In this document: positions 6,592-7,297 of the stretch, one piece after another | Layout of the letters: every line of letters starts with the position of its first letter | Numbering within the stretch: the first letter of the stretch is position 1 | NCBI GenBank assembly: GCA_011524845.1 | Contig: WTJL01000080.1 | Span: 1 to 7,297 of the forward strand | From: Flavobacteriales bacterium | GTDB taxonomy: Bacteria; Bacteroidota; Bacteroidia; Flavobacteriales_D; Sanyastnellaceae | Reading direction: 5' to 3' | DNA: 7,297 nt | Notes under the pieces: model-generated | What the model saw: only the letters and a program-made list of their open reading frames with translations | The model's database searches: none | Told to the model about the DNA's origin: nothing | Position numbers and translations under genes: made by a program

Positions 6592-7297
6592 GCACCGCCA
6601 AGAAGGCGGATTGGGGCACTTCGACCGTGCCGATTTGGCGCATGCGCTTCTTTCCCTTCTTCTGCTTTTCCAAGAGCTTTCGCTTTCGCGTGATGTCGCC
6701 ACCGTAGCATTTGGCCGTCACGTCTTTTCTCACCGCAGAGATGGTTTCTCGAGCGATGATCTTCGCGCCGATGGCGGCCTGCAGGGCAATCATGAATTGC
6801 TGCCGGGGAATGAGTTCCTTGAGCTTGATGCAGATTTTCTTGCCGAGGCTGTGGGCGTGGTCGCGGTGGATCAACGCGCTCAAGGCGTCCACTTGGTCGC
6901 CGTTGAGAAGGATGTCCATCTTCACGAGGTTGCTCTGCTTGTAGCCGTCAGGGAAGTAGTCGAACGACGCGTATCCTCGAGAGATGGTCTTGAGCTTGTC
7001 GTAGAAGTCGAAGACGATTTCACCGAGCGGCATGCTGAAGGTCAACTCCACGCGGTCTGAGGTCAGGTAGACCTGGTTGGTGAGGTTGCCACGTTTTTCG
7101 ATGCACAGGCTCATGACCGGACCGACGTATTCGCTCTTGGTGATGATTTGGGCCTTGATGAACGGCTCCTCCACGTAGTCGAGGTGGTTCGCATCGGGCA
7201 GGTCGCTCGGGTTCATGATTTCGAGCTTCTCGCCTTTTTTGGTGTAGGCCTTGTAACCCACGTTGGGCACCGTCGTGATGACGGTCATGTTGAATTC
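6578..7297 (-). CDS. lepA: Elongation factor 4 (LepA), C-terminal part (5' end outside window)
   Basis: LepA is a ribosome-associated GTPase, linked to back-translocation and to 30S subunit assembly. The visible 239 residues are about the last 40% of a roughly 600-residue protein. They begin EFNMTVITTVPNVGY, and continue with the EF-G domain V-like region (EPFIKAQIITKSEYVGPVM, then SFDYFPDGYKQSNLVKMD) and the LepA-specific C-terminal domain: HRDHAHSLGKKICIKLKE, IPRQQFMIALQAAIG, and the hallmark CYGGDITRKRKLLEKQKKGKKRM. The end, VEVPQSAFLAVLKLD, is typical of Bacteroidota. The frame is open to the right edge, so the ATG at 7288 is internal; the GTPase domain and the promoter lie outside. It is the only minus-strand gene here and converges on rlmN with a 14-bp overlap. 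The visible part shows no frameshift or loss. Confidence 0.96.
   Translation of the reverse strand, partial: EFNMTVITTVPNVGYKAYTKKGEKLEIMNPSDLPDANHLDYVEEPFIKAQIITKSEYVGPVMSLCIEKRGNLTNQVYLTSDRVELTFSMPLGEIVFDFYDKLKTISRGYASFDYFPDGYKQSNLVKMDILLNGDQVDALSALIHRDHAHSLGKKICIKLKELIPRQQFMIALQAAIGAKIIARETISAVRKDVTAKCYGGDITRKRKLLEKQKKGKKRMRQIGTVEVPQSAFLAVLKLD

Noticed and set aside
7292..7297. The window ends exactly in an EcoRI site (GAATTC), hinting at a clone end
   Set aside because: The same site also occurs at 484-489 and 840-845 without any effect, and the left edge is not an EcoRI site, so this may be chance.

Overview
The window holds seven protein genes: six on the + strand and one convergent gene on the - strand at the right end. 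It most likely comes from a GC-rich member of the Bacteroidota (Flavobacteriia-like). Four observations support this. The LipB and LepA sequences have Bacteroidota-type motifs. The outer-membrane receptor carries the RSVRHPSYTDLYY-type barrel motif common in that phylum. A perfect copy of the Bacteroidota -7 promoter element (TAnnTTTG) sits just before rlmN. None of the five gene starts inside the window has a Shine-Dalgarno sequence, which is usual in this phylum. The high GC and heavy use of TTG for leucine are less usual for it. The assignment is by pattern recognition only.

Left part (1-3385): the 3' part of a TonB-dependent outer-membrane receptor, cut by the window edge, is followed after 20 nt by a bifunctional phosphoglucose/phosphomannose isomerase of the SIS family. 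That gene overlaps the start of lipB (octanoyltransferase) by 4 nt. The spacing suggests one transcription unit, although the three products serve unrelated tasks: nutrient uptake, sugar-phosphate interconversion and lipoate synthesis.

Middle part (3386-5465): a 55-nt gap with a possible RNA hairpin leads to a membrane-anchored serine hydrolase of the beta-lactamase/6-aminohexanoate-dimer hydrolase type. A 114-nt gap follows, with a 6-bp inverted repeat and a match to the LytTR-binding consensus. It precedes a LytTR response regulator that has no partner histidine kinase in the window.

Right part (5466-7297): rlmN, the radical-SAM rRNA/tRNA adenine-C2 methyltransferase, starts five bases after its -7 element, so its mRNA may be leaderless. 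Its last 14 bp overlap the end of the convergent gene lepA (elongation factor 4), whose 5' part lies outside the window. rlmN and lepA both act on translation.

No mobile element, CRISPR array, tRNA or rRNA was found. No gap between genes exceeds 114 nt. This looks like an ordinary chromosomal housekeeping region. I do not see evidence for a new biological system; the findings below are mainly small regulatory and arrangement details.
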